This document shows positions 42,277 through 51,935 of a stretch of DNA of 64,000 nucleotides, one piece after another. Every line of letters starts with the position of its first letter. Within the stretch, counting starts at the first letter, position 1. The stretch lies in contig LN890280.1 of NCBI GenBank assembly GCA_900065925.1, positions 1,108,451-1,172,450 on the forward strand, given 5' to 3'. The position numbers and the translations under genes are program-made. The notes beneath the pieces were generated by a model. The model made no database searches, was not told the DNA's origin, and saw only the letters and a list, made by a program, of their open reading frames with translations. The stretch is from Nitrosotalea devaniterrae. GTDB lineage: Archaea > Thermoproteota > Nitrososphaeria > Nitrososphaerales > Nitrosopumilaceae.

Positions 42277-42942
42277 ATGTCAGAATCAGGTCAAAACAGT
42301 AGATTTCCATTCTACGGTCCACAAGGAAGACTTGTTCTAGTAGACAGCGCTTTGGAAGCTGTAAGCAGAGGAGCTACTACAATTGGAATCAAGACACCAA
42401 ACTTTGCAATGATTGCAAGTCAGATAAAACCAACACATCCATTGATGGAACCTTCGGAAAAGATATTTCCAATTGACTTTCACATCGGAGCAACAGGTGC
42501 AGGATACATCGGAGATATCTTGCAACTAATTGACACGTTGCGCCTAGAGTCACAAAAACACAGACTGACATATGAAACTCCAATAGATGTAGATTCACTT
42601 GCAAAACATCTCAGTAGTTTTCTACACAACTATACATCATATGCTGTAAGACCACAAGCTGCATCAATGATAATTGCAGGCGAAGACCAGACTGGTGTCC
42701 AGTTGTATCAAGTAGACCCAAGTGGAACTTTTTTCAGGGGCTCTGGGTTTGCGATAGGTCAGTCATCTGATACGGCACTAGATGTCATCACAAGAGAGTA
42801 CAACAAAGACATGAATCTTGATCAAGCAGTTGAGCTTGGAAGAAAGGCAATAGAGAAAGCACTTGGTGAAAAACCCATAGTGGAAACCGGCATAGTCGAA
42901 CCTGGAAAGGCATTCCGTAAGATACGCACGGAAAATGTCTAA
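42277..42942 (+). CDS. psmA: Proteasome alpha-type subunit
   Basis: The 221-residue protein has the alpha signature FPFYGPQGRLVLVDSALEAV, then RGATTIGIKTPNFAMIA, and lacks a catalytic Thr at the start. It would form the outer gating ring. It is slightly shorter than typical alpha subunits (about 235-245), and the YDR gate-type residues at the extreme N-terminus are not obvious. The ATG follows the psmB stop immediately. Some divergence from canonical alpha sequences is visible, so an alpha-like paralog is possible. Confidence 0.85.
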   Translation: MSESGQNSRFPFYGPQGRLVLVDSALEAVSRGATTIGIKTPNFAMIASQIKPTHPLMEPSEKIFPIDFHIGATGAGYIGDILQLIDTLRLESQKHRLTYETPIDVDSLAKHLSSFLHNYTSYAVRPQAASMIIAGEDQTGVQLYQVDPSGTFFRGSGFAIGQSSDTALDVITREYNKDMNLDQAVELGRKAIEKALGEKPIVETGIVEPGKAFRKIRTENV

Positions 42943-43026
42943 ACCCAGGACGACTATTTTTTTATAACCAAGATTAAATGAAAAACTGGAAAATTACAAG
43001 TGTGTCAATAGCGATTCAGAATGTTA

Positions 43027-43155
43027 CTAGAGTTCTTTAGAATCAGGTTTTTTGGAGGATTCATCTTCAAAATCTAACACCATGCTTCGGAGGGCAATTT
43101 TTACTCCTTTTAGAATTCTCAGACCATGTTGTTTTGAAATACCATTTAGAACCAT
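43027..43155 (-). CDS. Small protein, 42 aa
   Basis: ATG 43155 to TAG 43027 encodes MVLNGISKQHGLRILKGVKI followed by a hydrophilic acidic tail. The first 25 residues form an amphipathic, positively charged helix. The frame is intact but short; I give it moderate weight because many genuine genes of this size occur in the genome. Confidence 0.4.
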   Translation of the reverse strand: MVLNGISKQHGLRILKGVKIALRSMVLDFEDESSKKPDSKEL

Positions 43156-43190
43156 GTAATAATTACGCGTTCATTACATAAAAGTCTGAT

Positions 43191-43475
43191 CTAGCTTTCC
43201 AAAATTTTAAAAAAATCAATTATTTCTTGCACATCTGCCAATTCTGCCAAATATGATTTGATTTGTGACACAACTGAATTGAATTCCTCTTTGTACACAT
43301 CTTTTAGTATAGTCTTCAAATATTCCGGATGCTCATAGCAATCAGAAATTTTACAATCATATACTGAACCAAGTCTTGCCAATACCAAGTGATAATTTGC
43401 ATTTCCTCTTCTCATTAGTACCAATTCCACATAAGAAATCAAGGCTAACTTGTACGGTTCAGAATTAGAATCCAA
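43191..43475 (-). CDS. Small output-domain-like protein (NitrOD5-type?)
   Basis: The 94-residue helical protein shares the block DCYEHPEYL and flanking helices with the protein at 57512-57802. Other thaumarchaeal members of this pattern are, as I recall, grouped as NitrOD5 output domains, often attached to sensory or regulatory proteins. The Cys and His near the motif could bind a metal or redox partner. Function unknown. Confidence 0.55.
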   Translation of the reverse strand: MDSNSEPYKLALISYVELVLMRRGNANYHLVLARLGSVYDCKISDCYEHPEYLKTILKDVYKEEFNSVVSQIKSYLAELADVQEIIDFFKILES

Positions 43476-43561
43476 TACAGGTCATTAGTTCATTATTTTA
43501 TAATATTTTCTATCCTAAAATTTCAAAGTAATGCTACCAAAGCCTAAATTGTTACCGCTTC

Positions 43562-44308
43562 TCAGTTATACAGACCAAAGGAACTGTATCTGCTCTTTCC
43601 ATCAGACCTTTCCTGATTCTCTTTGAGTAGTTTAGTTATCTGCTCCAGTATCCTATGGGCATTTATTGTAGCCTCGGACTTGTTTTTGGCTCCAGATGCA
43701 TCGCTTTCCACTACAGCATATCTTGAGACTAGCTTTAGATTTACATGGTACTTGTCATTGCTTTCCCACTGGAGTACATACCCCCCATCACCTTCAACAA
43801 TTCCTATCCAACGTAGTGTACCAAACCATTTTCCTAGCAATTTGTTTACCACGTCTTCAACTTTTACAGTAGTTGGGATGTACAGTTGGATTATTTGTTC
43901 AAATTGCGCATACTGGTGTGAAATGATTTTGGATAGGTTTTCAAGATCAATTCTAGATTTTTTCACAAGTATAGAATCCAAATTCTTTGTAAGCTTGTAA
44001 CCATAATCTGTCTTTTTTACCAATCCTGCATTTTCCAACCTATGCAAAGATCTTGCTAGGCTTTGTTGATGAATCCCCAACTTTCGCACAAGACCATTAA
44101 AGGTATACTTGTTGTCACTGACACCCCCATCCTGATTTAGTAATGATAAAACTTTCTTGTCGTTTGTCTGAAAGTCATCAAGTGATACATTTGATGTATC
44201 GTCAATTATAATTTGGACCATTTTATCATCCACCTTGACTTCTTTTTCATTTACAGGTTTTCCCTCTTTTTCTTGTGAATCTTTTGTATCCATGTGTATT
44301 ACTTCCAA
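43562..44308 (-). CDS. Winged-helix transcription regulator with C-terminal domain
   Basis: After an acidic, disordered N-terminus (about 40 residues) comes a winged helix (FNGLVRKLGIHQQSLARSLH then RLENAGLVKKTDYGYKLTK). The C-terminal half, with LGKWFGTLRWIGIVEGDGG and a beta-rich HVNLKLVSRYAVVESD, has no recognised ligand. The start may be the ATG at 44293 (MDTKDSQ). It is followed upstream by a small zinc-ribbon gene in the same direction. Confidence 0.65.
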   Translation of the reverse strand: MEVIHMDTKDSQEKEGKPVNEKEVKVDDKMVQIIIDDTSNVSLDDFQTNDKKVLSLLNQDGGVSDNKYTFNGLVRKLGIHQQSLARSLHRLENAGLVKKTDYGYKLTKNLDSILVKKSRIDLENLSKIISHQYAQFEQIIQLYIPTTVKVEDVVNKLLGKWFGTLRWIGIVEGDGGYVLQWESNDKYHVNLKLVSRYAVVESDASGAKNKSEATINAHRILEQITKLLKENQERSDGKSRYSSFGLYN

Positions 44309-44317
44309 ATAGTCTCT

Positions 44318-44626
44318 TTACTTATTTAAAACTAGTTTAGCTGTTATCACTTGATCTGGCTCTGCAATGGTAGAATCTATAGATTTTATAAGATTACTTG
44401 TTTTTTCTAGTATTTGTAAACGGTGTAAGGTAAACCTGTTTTTTCGTGATTTTGCATTTCTAGAATTTAATCTCAGTTTATTATTACAGCATGGGCAACG
44501 TACTCCCAAAGATAGAGAGTCTACAAATATTCCACATACTGAGCAAGGCCGCTGTCCTGCTGCAAACCTAAATCCTCCCAATGGTTTTTTTGCCGCAAAC
44601 CTGTAGCAAACTCCTTTGCATCTCAA
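44318..44626 (-). CDS. Zinc-ribbon protein, 102 aa
   Basis: Basic N-terminus (MRCKGVCYRFAAKKPLGGFR) with two Cys, then CSVCG and CPCCNNKLRLNSR, giving a C-x2-C...C-x-C-C zinc-binding pattern, followed by a basic helical segment (KSRKNRFTLHRLQILEK). A nucleic-acid role is likely. It ends 10 bases before the winged-helix gene start and may share its transcript. Confidence 0.6.
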   Translation of the reverse strand: MRCKGVCYRFAAKKPLGGFRFAAGQRPCSVCGIFVDSLSLGVRCPCCNNKLRLNSRNAKSRKNRFTLHRLQILEKTSNLIKSIDSTIAEPDQVITAKLVLNK

Positions 44627-44764
44627 TTTTCAAACTCTCCCTTGTTGTCAATTACACAACATTCTAAATAAAATAGACTAGCATTTGCAAAACCTAGTCA
44701 CAGGTATTTTTATGTAAAACTAAAAATAAATACCAGTACAGGCAGACAGAAACGAGATTACCAG

Positions 44765-45553
44765 ATGGCAGATATTTGGCCGTTTATTGCAATATCCATT
44801 CCTACAATGATCTTTCTTGGCATGCGTCATGCACTTGATGTTGACCACATAACTGCAATAGACAATCTCGTGCGATTACACAATGCAATAAAAAAATCAC
44901 GGTGGGTAGGCACAGGATTCAGTGCAGGACACATGATCTCAGTCCTAGCAGAGATGATTTTCATAATTTACGTAATTGGAAGCATAACTAGTGCAGATAA
45001 TCTCGCATTCTGGGGAGGTGTAATAGGTGCAATAGCCCTAGGAGCAATAGGTATCATCAATATCTATTCGATGAAAAAGTGGGGCAAGAGTGGCTCTGCA
45101 ATACTTGCCAGCAAAATTTTGAACAAGACTGGAGTACTTGGCCCAGTAGGATCAGCCCTAGTTACAGGAGTAGTGTTTGGCCTAGGCTTTGATACAGCAA
45201 CCCAGATTTCTGCCATTACTTTATCGGTAGTAGCATCAGCAACATCAGGCGTCCAGACTGCATTAATCTTGGCTGGGTTCTTTGCAATAGGAATGATTCC
45301 AATCGATACGTTTGACAGTGTTATACTGCGTTCAGCATTTTCAAAAATACTTCACACCAAGGGCTTTCGATTCATGTCTTATGCATTAAGTGGAACTGCA
45401 TTGATAATCGCATCAGTTGCATCTTATGAGATATTGACAAAGTCTGAAATATTACCAAAATTAACAGGTCCAGTCTTGGCAATAACCATAGTCTCATCAT
45501 CATTTGCATATGCGTTTGTAACTAGAAAAAATAAAAATCTAATCAGCAAGTAA
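44765..45553 (+). CDS. NiCoT-family nickel/cobalt permease
   Basis: The 262-residue protein has six to eight membrane helices and the NiCoT signature FLGMRHALDVDHITAIDN, the H-x4-DH metal-binding helix. It imports Ni2+ or Co2+. In ammonia-oxidising archaea this could serve urease or cobalamin; no such genes are in the window, so the metal is inferred from the family. A TATA-like run lies shortly upstream. Confidence 0.85.
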   Translation: MADIWPFIAISIPTMIFLGMRHALDVDHITAIDNLVRLHNAIKKSRWVGTGFSAGHMISVLAEMIFIIYVIGSITSADNLAFWGGVIGAIALGAIGIINIYSMKKWGKSGSAILASKILNKTGVLGPVGSALVTGVVFGLGFDTATQISAITLSVVASATSGVQTALILAGFFAIGMIPIDTFDSVILRSAFSKILHTKGFRFMSYALSGTALIIASVASYEILTKSEILPKLTGPVLAITIVSSSFAYAFVTRKNKNLISK

Positions 45554-45608
45554 TTACAAGTATGCAACAGTCTGATTTTCTTGATTATTTACTAACCAGT
45601 TGTAAAAT

Positions 45609-46331
45609 CTAGCGACATATAGAATTGCCAGTACAAGAGAGATCAGCACCTGCAGTATTAAGACCACCCACATTTGCACCCTTTAGATTAGCACCTGCCA
45701 TGCTACCGCCACCTCCAAAGTTCCCATTAACAAGACTTGCATTTGTCAAGTCTGCACCAGAGAAATTATCTCCGAACATGTTTGCTTGATTAAAGTTTGA
45801 TTTTGAGAGCATAGCATTCTGGAAATTGCAAAGTTCAGTATCTGTGCCTGAAAAATCTGCTCCTACCAAGTTAGCGCCCTGGAAATTAGCGGTCGGGAAT
45901 CGCGAACCATGGAAGTTGACATTTTGCATATTTGCATATGAAAGATTTGCATAATAGAAATCAATGTGTTGCAAGTTTGCACCAACTAGATTTGCATTTG
46001 ATAAATTGACAAAGTTGAGATTGGCATATTGCAAGTTTGCGCCAGAAAGATTTGCACCAGAGAGATTTGTATTATACAGCCTCATGCCTTGTAGATTTGC
46101 GCCTGAGAGGTTGATTCCAGACAGGTTTACATTAGAAAGTTGAATGTATCTCATGTCACAGTTAGACCAATCGCTGCCTGGAGTCGGTTTTCCAAAGCAA
46201 ATTTTCGTAGCATGAGTCATACCGTTTGTACTTCCAGACATTGAATTTGTAGCATATGCTGATGAAATAGATATTGATAGTAACAAAATTGAAATTGTTC
46301 CCAACAATAACACAGAATTTTTCTTGATCAT
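45609..46331 (-). CDS. Secreted pentapeptide-repeat protein
   Basis: From ATG 46331 a signal peptide (SVLLLGTISILLLSISISSA) leads to about 30 A-N-L-x-G type pentapeptide repeats such as NLSGANLQGMRLYNTNLSG, ending with ADLSCTGNSICR, which holds two Cys. These repeats form a right-handed quadrilateral beta-helix. The upstream in-frame 42 codons lack leader character. The function outside the cell is unknown. A neighbouring Cys early in the mature chain (CFGKPTPGSDWSNC) could be disulfide-bonded. Confidence 0.8.
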   Translation of the reverse strand: MIKKNSVLLLGTISILLLSISISSAYATNSMSGSTNGMTHATKICFGKPTPGSDWSNCDMRYIQLSNVNLSGINLSGANLQGMRLYNTNLSGANLSGANLQYANLNFVNLSNANLVGANLQHIDFYYANLSYANMQNVNFHGSRFPTANFQGANLVGADFSGTDTELCNFQNAMLSKSNFNQANMFGDNFSGADLTNASLVNGNFGGGGSMAGANLKGANVGGLNTAGADLSCTGNSICR

Positions 46332-46521
46332 TTTTTGTATTTTGTTTGTAGCATTTACATGATTTAAGATCCATGGTACAATCAACGAATGTACTAATTT
46401 TGTACATATGCTGATCATGAATTTAAAATAATGAATTGTTATTTTAATAAATAGCATCTGATTTTATCAAGTCATTATTTTGACAAATAATATAATTTAC
46501 AAATCATCTAGAATGTGAATG

Positions 46522-47241
46522 CTAGTTTTGTTGTTTGTTGCGCGTAATTGCAATTACTGCAATAACTATACCTGCAATTCCAATACCTATCCCAGTCATG
46601 CTTATCATATACAGCCTATCAGTGGTATCTTTTACTTCCTGGAATGATTGTACAACATTTGAGACACTTTTTGATGCAGCATCTGCGTTATTTTTTGCAT
46701 CCTCAATATCATTTGTTAGTTGATTTACTAATGTACCCAATTGCCCGACATTTGCAGAAGTATTAGGTGATGAACCAGTAGATGGTGGAAAGTTCAAGTC
46801 ATCAACGCTTGCCACATCATCTAACGGTATTTCATCATCAATTGTCTGTCCCTCAACAGTACCGGTAAACACAAGACTGTAGGTTCCAACTCTTGTCGGG
46901 ATTAATACTGCAGTATATTGTCCATCAACAGTACTGCTTGGAAGAAAATCAAGAGGTTTTGTCACACTGCCGTATTTTACTGAAATTTGCAAATCTTTTA
47001 TTGCATTAATCACAGGTTTTGCAGCATCTCCGCTTCCTTTCTTTATTGTTACTTGAGCAGCATTTACCAGTCCAGTATACACAGGCTCATTATTCCATCC
47101 AACTTGGACCAAGTAATTACCGTAAACCTTTGTGATGTGAGCTTCTGCAGGTTTTACACTAAGCGGAGAAATAAATACAATTGAAGCAACAAGTGATAGA
47201 AATATCACAGTAACAAGAAATTGTTTTGTTTTTCTAGTCAT
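46522..47241 (-). CDS. Exported protein with C-terminal membrane anchor
   Basis: Signal peptide (FLVTVIFLSLVASIVFISPL), beta domain starting HITKVYGNYLVQVGWNNEPV that recalls CopC/YtkA-like metal-handling proteins, then a coiled-coil segment (about 165-205) and a final helix (TGIGIGIAGIVIAVIAITR). It is followed, in the same direction and 11 bases apart, by 47253-48152, suggesting an operon. The His at the mature N-terminus could bind copper, but this is only inferred. Confidence 0.6.
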   Translation of the reverse strand: MTRKTKQFLVTVIFLSLVASIVFISPLSVKPAEAHITKVYGNYLVQVGWNNEPVYTGLVNAAQVTIKKGSGDAAKPVINAIKDLQISVKYGSVTKPLDFLPSSTVDGQYTAVLIPTRVGTYSLVFTGTVEGQTIDDEIPLDDVASVDDLNFPPSTGSSPNTSANVGQLGTLVNQLTNDIEDAKNNADAASKSVSNVVQSFQEVKDTTDRLYMISMTGIGIGIAGIVIAVIAITRNKQQN

Positions 47242-47252
47242 GTGACTATATC

Positions 47253-48152
47253 TTAGAATCCTAGGTGTGATTTGAATCTGGTTGCTACCACTACACCTGC
47301 AATAGAGATTATGCTCAAGAGTGCAGGCAATGGAAATTCTGGCACAGCAGACTCCCCATGGGCAGTAGCATCTTGAATATTATAAGCCATAATTAGTGTT
47401 GGATGGATACCTACGTGAACATCATTCATGATGGTATTTACATCAGATTTACTATTCAGATCTTGGACTAGTTTTGTAAAACCATCAGATATCTTGGAAT
47501 TACCTGAGACATTGGGATTCTTTGATACCATATCACTGAACATTTGTTGTGCAGTTGTTGCAAGTGAGACAGAGTTTTCATATGCATTTTCATTCACTAT
47601 GGTGCTTGCCATGTTTGACATACTACCTCCAGACATGGTCATTTGAGACATGTCGTTTAGGTCTACGGTGGAATTCAAAGCAGCGCCATATTTTTCCAAG
47701 GCTTCTTTTAGAACAAATGTGACTGCTAATGCCTGAATAGTAGAATTGTCTAGTTTATCCTTGTCAACTCTAACCGGAACAGATTCATCTAGATAGCCAC
47801 CAAGTTTTGCAACATCGTCATTTACCATACTTTGATTTCCAGTGCTTGCATCATTCAAAGTAGCATTTATTGTGGCAGGGATCTCTTGTTGCAGTAAGGT
47901 ATTTCGCTCTCCCATTTCTCTAGTATCATTAGAATTCCAGTATTCACCTAACGCATCAGAATAGTAATCAATTACATTTTTGTCTCCCACATGCTTGGCA
48001 ACGTTTGTAACTTCAGTTTTTATTTCAGATACTTTAGCCAACCATGAAGCACTTTCATCCCCACCAAAATTATGAGCATATGCAGGATGAGTATAGATTA
48101 AGCCAGATGCAATAACTCCTAAAAGTAATAATGCTGCAAACTTCTTGTTCAC
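47253..48152 (-). CDS. Exported helical protein with PEFP-type anchor
   Basis: Signal peptide (KFAALLLLGVIASGLIYTHP), a long helical extracellular part rich in Asn, Asp and Met (MSQMTMSGGSMSNMAS), and a C-terminus SAVPEFPLPALLSIISIAGV plus a basic end, which resembles the PEFG-CTERM sorting signal. The Met-rich stretch could bind copper. It lies directly upstream of the membrane-anchored gene at 46522. Thaumarchaeal cells need much periplasmic copper, which gives context to this pair. Confidence 0.65.
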   Translation of the reverse strand: MNKKFAALLLLGVIASGLIYTHPAYAHNFGGDESASWLAKVSEIKTEVTNVAKHVGDKNVIDYYSDALGEYWNSNDTREMGERNTLLQQEIPATINATLNDASTGNQSMVNDDVAKLGGYLDESVPVRVDKDKLDNSTIQALAVTFVLKEALEKYGAALNSTVDLNDMSQMTMSGGSMSNMASTIVNENAYENSVSLATTAQQMFSDMVSKNPNVSGNSKISDGFTKLVQDLNSKSDVNTIMNDVHVGIHPTLIMAYNIQDATAHGESAVPEFPLPALLSIISIAGVVVATRFKSHLGF

Positions 48153-48236
48153 AATAGCACATTCGCGCTATCTCATTTAAAAGTCTTATAGTACAACAAT
48201 CGAATAGTTATCATATTTTAAAAAATAGATCACAAA

Positions 48237-48326
48237 TTACAATATTTGCTGTTCGATGTTTGTACCACAAATTGAGCAAGAGCAATATAGTAAATCAAAG
48301 AATTTACAATTGCAGTAAATGATCAA
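48237..48326 (-). CDS. Possible 29-aa zinc-knuckle peptide
   Basis: A TTG at 48326 opens 29 codons containing C5-N-C7, C15-S-C17 and C20 (YCNCKFF then YCSCSICGTN), a cluster of five cysteines that is hard to explain by chance. The start overlaps the first codons of the divergent CopCD gene, and there is no good leader, so coding is uncertain. Confidence 0.25.
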   Translation of the reverse strand: MIIYCNCKFFDLLYCSCSICGTNIEQQIL

Positions 48327-51255
48327 ATCTAGCAAAAAAACAAAATTACAATTGATTTTGACCATAATAGTAATTTCATCCATTTTCATAATTCCAAGTG
48401 CTCCAAAATCTTACGAACATGCATTTGTGGAAAAAAGTGATCCTGCCGCATCACAATCACTTGATGTGCCACCAACCAAGGTAGATGTTTACTTTAGTGA
48501 TCCCGTTGATATCAGATATAGTGAAATCAAAGTCTTAGATTCAGACGGCAAACAGATCCAAGAAAACGACCAACACTACATCAGTAATGACCAGAAATCA
48601 TTAAGCGTGTCACTACCTCCAAACCTCAAAAATGGCATTTACACAATATCAACAAAAGTACTTGATCAAACAGATGGTCATGTTACAGAAGATGCATTTG
48701 CTTTTGGAGTTGGACAAGATGTCCCAAAGAGTATTACAAACAACCTAGCATCAAATAATTATCAAGAAGTCTCAATACCAGAAGCAGTAGCAAGATTTCC
48801 ATCACTTTTAGGCCAAGTCATTGTGGCAGGTATCGCAGCATCATCTTTGTGGCTATGGGGTCCAATATCTAGAATACCCAGACTCAAAGATTCCATATCT
48901 CAAACTAGAATCAAGATAGACAGTGCCATGGCAAAGATGGCAGTGATTGGTTCCATCATCATTCTTGCATCAGGTTTTGCTATGATAATTGTGCAGGCAT
49001 TTTCCATAAATGCCGGCATACTTGATGCAATATCTACAAAATTTGGAAACATGTGGGTACTGCGAATGATCACAGCATCAGCGTTGTTGGGTTTGTCATT
49101 TGTAATATACCAAAAAACAAAATCAACTCCAGCGATAATTCCAAGAACATATACCGCATCTTTGCTTGGTCTAAGTTTTTCAGTATTACTGACTACAAGT
49201 TTGATAAGCCATGGTGCAGCTACTGGACAGATAATTCCACTGTTACTTGATTTTTGTCACAATGTATTTGCGTCATTGTGGATTGGTGGAATAATATATC
49301 TAGCATTTGTTGTAATGCCGCAGATAAAACAGATTACAGATTCTCATATCAGTCTTTCTACAATATTGATTCTCATTCCAAGATTTTCCATACTTGTTGT
49401 TGCAGTTCTTGGTGCAGTTGTAATTACAGGTCCATTTTTGTTATATGCCCTAGAAAATAATCTTGCGTTAACGCTTGCATCATTTTATGGCAAAGTCCTC
49501 ATAGTCAAACTCGGGCTTGCCGCAGCAATGATAGCATTCGGGGGATATCATCAAGTATTTGTTAGCAACAAGGCACATGCCATAATTTCAAAACTAGCCA
49601 TAAAAAATACCAGAATGCAAGATACAACAATAGATGCAAAGCCAATTCTTTCCAGATTTTATACAAGCATAAAGATAGAGGCATTTATCGGCATTGCATT
49701 AATTGCGTCTGTTGCAGTCCTAGTTGATTCAGGTTTACCATCAAGTGAATTTCAAAACCAATTACAGTCATTACAGAACAAAGTGTTTGCGTTGACCACA
49801 AATGGTAATTCGAATATTTCTGGATTGACACAAACAGGATTTGTTGAAAATGGAAGCAGAATAGTGTTATCTATGAGCCCATTTACAACCGGAAATAATG
49901 ATTTTACCATATCATTTTTGGATTCAAATAAAAATCCAATAGATATGAAATCAACCCAGCTAGAACTCACCCAAACCGATAGTGGCATAGGACCAATTAC
50001 GATTGATACAAACAAGACAGATACTGGAACATTTACCACCAACACAGACTTTGGATTCCCAGGACATTGGACCGTAAGAGTTGAAGGTGTACAAAATAAA
50101 GAAAATGCGTTAAATCTAGTATATTCATATGATCTGTTTGTAAAACCAAAACTGAACAGTATCCAAATAGACATCAAGGAATACAAGACTCCAGGAAATA
50201 GCAGTACCCCAAGGTATCCAGTTTATGACAGTAGCAGAAACAAAATATGGGTTGGAGATACAAGTCTCAATAGTGGCAAGATACTTGATTTTGATTTAGG
50301 GACAAAAAAATACACTGAGCATAAAATTGAGGGATTAAACAGCATAGTGTATTCAGCTTTAGACTCTCATGACACTTTATGGTACATTGACTATACCAGA
50401 AAGATGCTTGGACATTACAACCCAGATGACAATTCAAACATGGAGTATCCAATACCAAACAAGGACTTTCTTACAAGCATGGCAATTGACAGTAATGACA
50501 CCATCTGGATTACTTCGCATACAAATGACATTCTAAAATTTGAACCCAAGACTACAAAGTTTGATGCGATAAAGCTACCAGACAAATCAGACCCACTGGG
50601 AATTACAATTGACAACACAGCAGGCAAAATATGGATAGCTGAAGGAATTGGAAAATTATCCAGTCTTGATATCTCAACTAGTAAAGTAACAGAGTTTTCC
50701 CCATCAGGAAATTATACCATGGAAGGCCCCACAGCCATAATATCAGATCCTGAAACAGGAAAAGTGTACATTTCAGAACATGAAGGTCATGCAGTATCAG
50801 TCTTTGATCCACTACTCAAGACATTTAAAAAAATTCAACTTGATCCTGCACCAGACAATCTACCATATGGAATGGCCTTCGATGAATACCACAATCTTTG
50901 GGTTGCACAGCATACAATTGATAAAATTTCAATAATAGACCCAAGAACAGGAGACATCATTGAAAAAAATATGCCGTCATCTAATACGTGGGTACAATGG
51001 TTAGCATCAGATTCACAAGGAAACATCATAATGGCAGAAGAAAGAGCAAACGCACTTGCCATAGCAACCATATCAGCGGGACAACCACAAAGCAATCAGA
51101 CAGATATTTCATCAGCGATTCCAAAGTTTTACTTTGATTATGCCCAAGTTATGGCACCATCAATCACAGGATTATTGATTGTGGTGGCATTTTTCTATTG
51201 CAAAGGTGTAATAGATCTTAGAAATGTGACAAACCAAATAAGAAAAACACTCTAA
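48319..51255 (+). CDS. CopC-CopD-beta-propeller fusion protein
   Basis: The 978-residue protein joins three parts. A CopC domain (about 34-140) starts at His34 (EHAFVEKSDPAASQSLDVPP) and ends with DGHVTEDAFAFGVG. A CopD-like membrane domain (about 155-500) includes LISHGAATGQIIPLLLDFCH with conserved His pairs. A Vgb-like propeller (about 625-930; repeats like NKIWVGDTSLNSGKILDFDL) and a last membrane helix follow. CopC binds and CopD transports copper, which these ammonia oxidisers need for many enzymes. The propeller addition is unusual. It may sense or bind a ligand outside the membrane. Confidence 0.8.
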   Translation: MIKSSKKTKLQLILTIIVISSIFIIPSAPKSYEHAFVEKSDPAASQSLDVPPTKVDVYFSDPVDIRYSEIKVLDSDGKQIQENDQHYISNDQKSLSVSLPPNLKNGIYTISTKVLDQTDGHVTEDAFAFGVGQDVPKSITNNLASNNYQEVSIPEAVARFPSLLGQVIVAGIAASSLWLWGPISRIPRLKDSISQTRIKIDSAMAKMAVIGSIIILASGFAMIIVQAFSINAGILDAISTKFGNMWVLRMITASALLGLSFVIYQKTKSTPAIIPRTYTASLLGLSFSVLLTTSLISHGAATGQIIPLLLDFCHNVFASLWIGGIIYLAFVVMPQIKQITDSHISLSTILILIPRFSILVVAVLGAVVITGPFLLYALENNLALTLASFYGKVLIVKLGLAAAMIAFGGYHQVFVSNKAHAIISKLAIKNTRMQDTTIDAKPILSRFYTSIKIEAFIGIALIASVAVLVDSGLPSSEFQNQLQSLQNKVFALTTNGNSNISGLTQTGFVENGSRIVLSMSPFTTGNNDFTISFLDSNKNPIDMKSTQLELTQTDSGIGPITIDTNKTDTGTFTTNTDFGFPGHWTVRVEGVQNKENALNLVYSYDLFVKPKLNSIQIDIKEYKTPGNSSTPRYPVYDSSRNKIWVGDTSLNSGKILDFDLGTKKYTEHKIEGLNSIVYSALDSHDTLWYIDYTRKMLGHYNPDDNSNMEYPIPNKDFLTSMAIDSNDTIWITSHTNDILKFEPKTTKFDAIKLPDKSDPLGITIDNTAGKIWIAEGIGKLSSLDISTSKVTEFSPSGNYTMEGPTAIISDPETGKVYISEHEGHAVSVFDPLLKTFKKIQLDPAPDNLPYGMAFDEYHNLWVAQHTIDKISIIDPRTGDIIEKNMPSSNTWVQWLASDSQGNIIMAEERANALAIATISAGQPQSNQTDISSAIPKFYFDYAQVMAPSITGLLIVVAFFYCKGVIDLRNVTNQIRKTL

Positions 51256-51320
51256 TTTTAGAATTTGCCATTACATGAAAAATGTCAATATTTTATCAAT
51301 CCAGAATAAAAAAAATCAAC

Positions 51321-51455
51321 TCATGTCTTTGCTGCATGGGCGCACTTGCCACACAGCAAAGAACTTGAGCAGGATGAAGTCCAAACGATATGCCGTACAC
51401 AGGATGTAACCATTTTACAAAATAAGCAAAGTGGTACATTTGGCGAACATACCAT
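51321..51455 (-). CDS. Small zinc-ribbon protein, 44 aa
   Basis: ATG 51455 to TGA 51321 encodes a protein with C10-L-F-C13, further Cys at 19, 29 and a final C35-G-K-C38 (LCGKCAHAAKT), a probable zinc ribbon. The order LCLFCKM, TSCVRHIVWTSSC and LLCGKC is protein-like and consistent with a small Zn protein. A competing 61-codon frame in the same place looks spurious. Confidence 0.5.
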   Translation of the reverse strand: MVCSPNVPLCLFCKMVTSCVRHIVWTSSCSSSLLCGKCAHAAKT

Positions 51456-51540
51456 TCATGATTTTGCCATCTAAGAAACAATAAACTTGTTCGAGAGTTG
51501 TACCAGTTCGTTTAAATTTAATTTTCGACCATTATACCCC

Positions 51541-51933
51541 ATGTCAAAGTATGATAGCATAATAGAAAACAGGTCCAATTTGCTGACTTTGATAATGTTT
51601 ACAGTCATAGGAGTCTTGGCAATACCTGTTATTTTACCGCACATTTTCCATAAATTTCAGATCTTTCACATCCTCATACATCTCAGCGGAATCAGCTTGG
51701 CAGTTTTCTTGAGTATAATATCAGCAATTGCATATTCCAGAGTTAAAACCAAGAGATTGTTTTTTACAATGCTTGCATTTTCGCTTTTTGTCATAGCTGA
51801 AGCATTATCGCTTGTAGATGCAACATGGCAATACACATATTATTTGGGCCCGTTCCCAGCAGAAGAGATTGCGCATTTCTTTGAATTATCCACATTGGGA
51901 ATGTTTGCACTTAGCGTATTTAGGAAAGATTGA
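51541..51933 (+). CDS. Four-span membrane protein
   Basis: From ATG 51541 the 130-residue product has four hydrophobic helices (LLTLIMFTVIGVLAIPVILP, HILIHLSGISLAVFLSIIS, LFFTMLAFSLFVIAEALSL, and a last amphipathic segment ending SVFRKD). Its stop overlaps or abuts the start of the regulator gene downstream. The pair looks like a membrane sensor or partner with its transcription factor. No family recognised. Confidence 0.6.
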   Translation: MSKYDSIIENRSNLLTLIMFTVIGVLAIPVILPHIFHKFQIFHILIHLSGISLAVFLSIISAIAYSRVKTKRLFFTMLAFSLFVIAEALSLVDATWQYTYYLGPFPAEEIAHFFELSTLGMFALSVFRKD

Positions 51934-51935
51934 CC

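Noticed and set aside
51296-51481. 61-codon minus-strand frame near 51.4 kb
   Set aside because: It overlaps in another frame with the 44-codon zinc-ribbon gene (51321-51455), whose cysteine pattern is more convincing.
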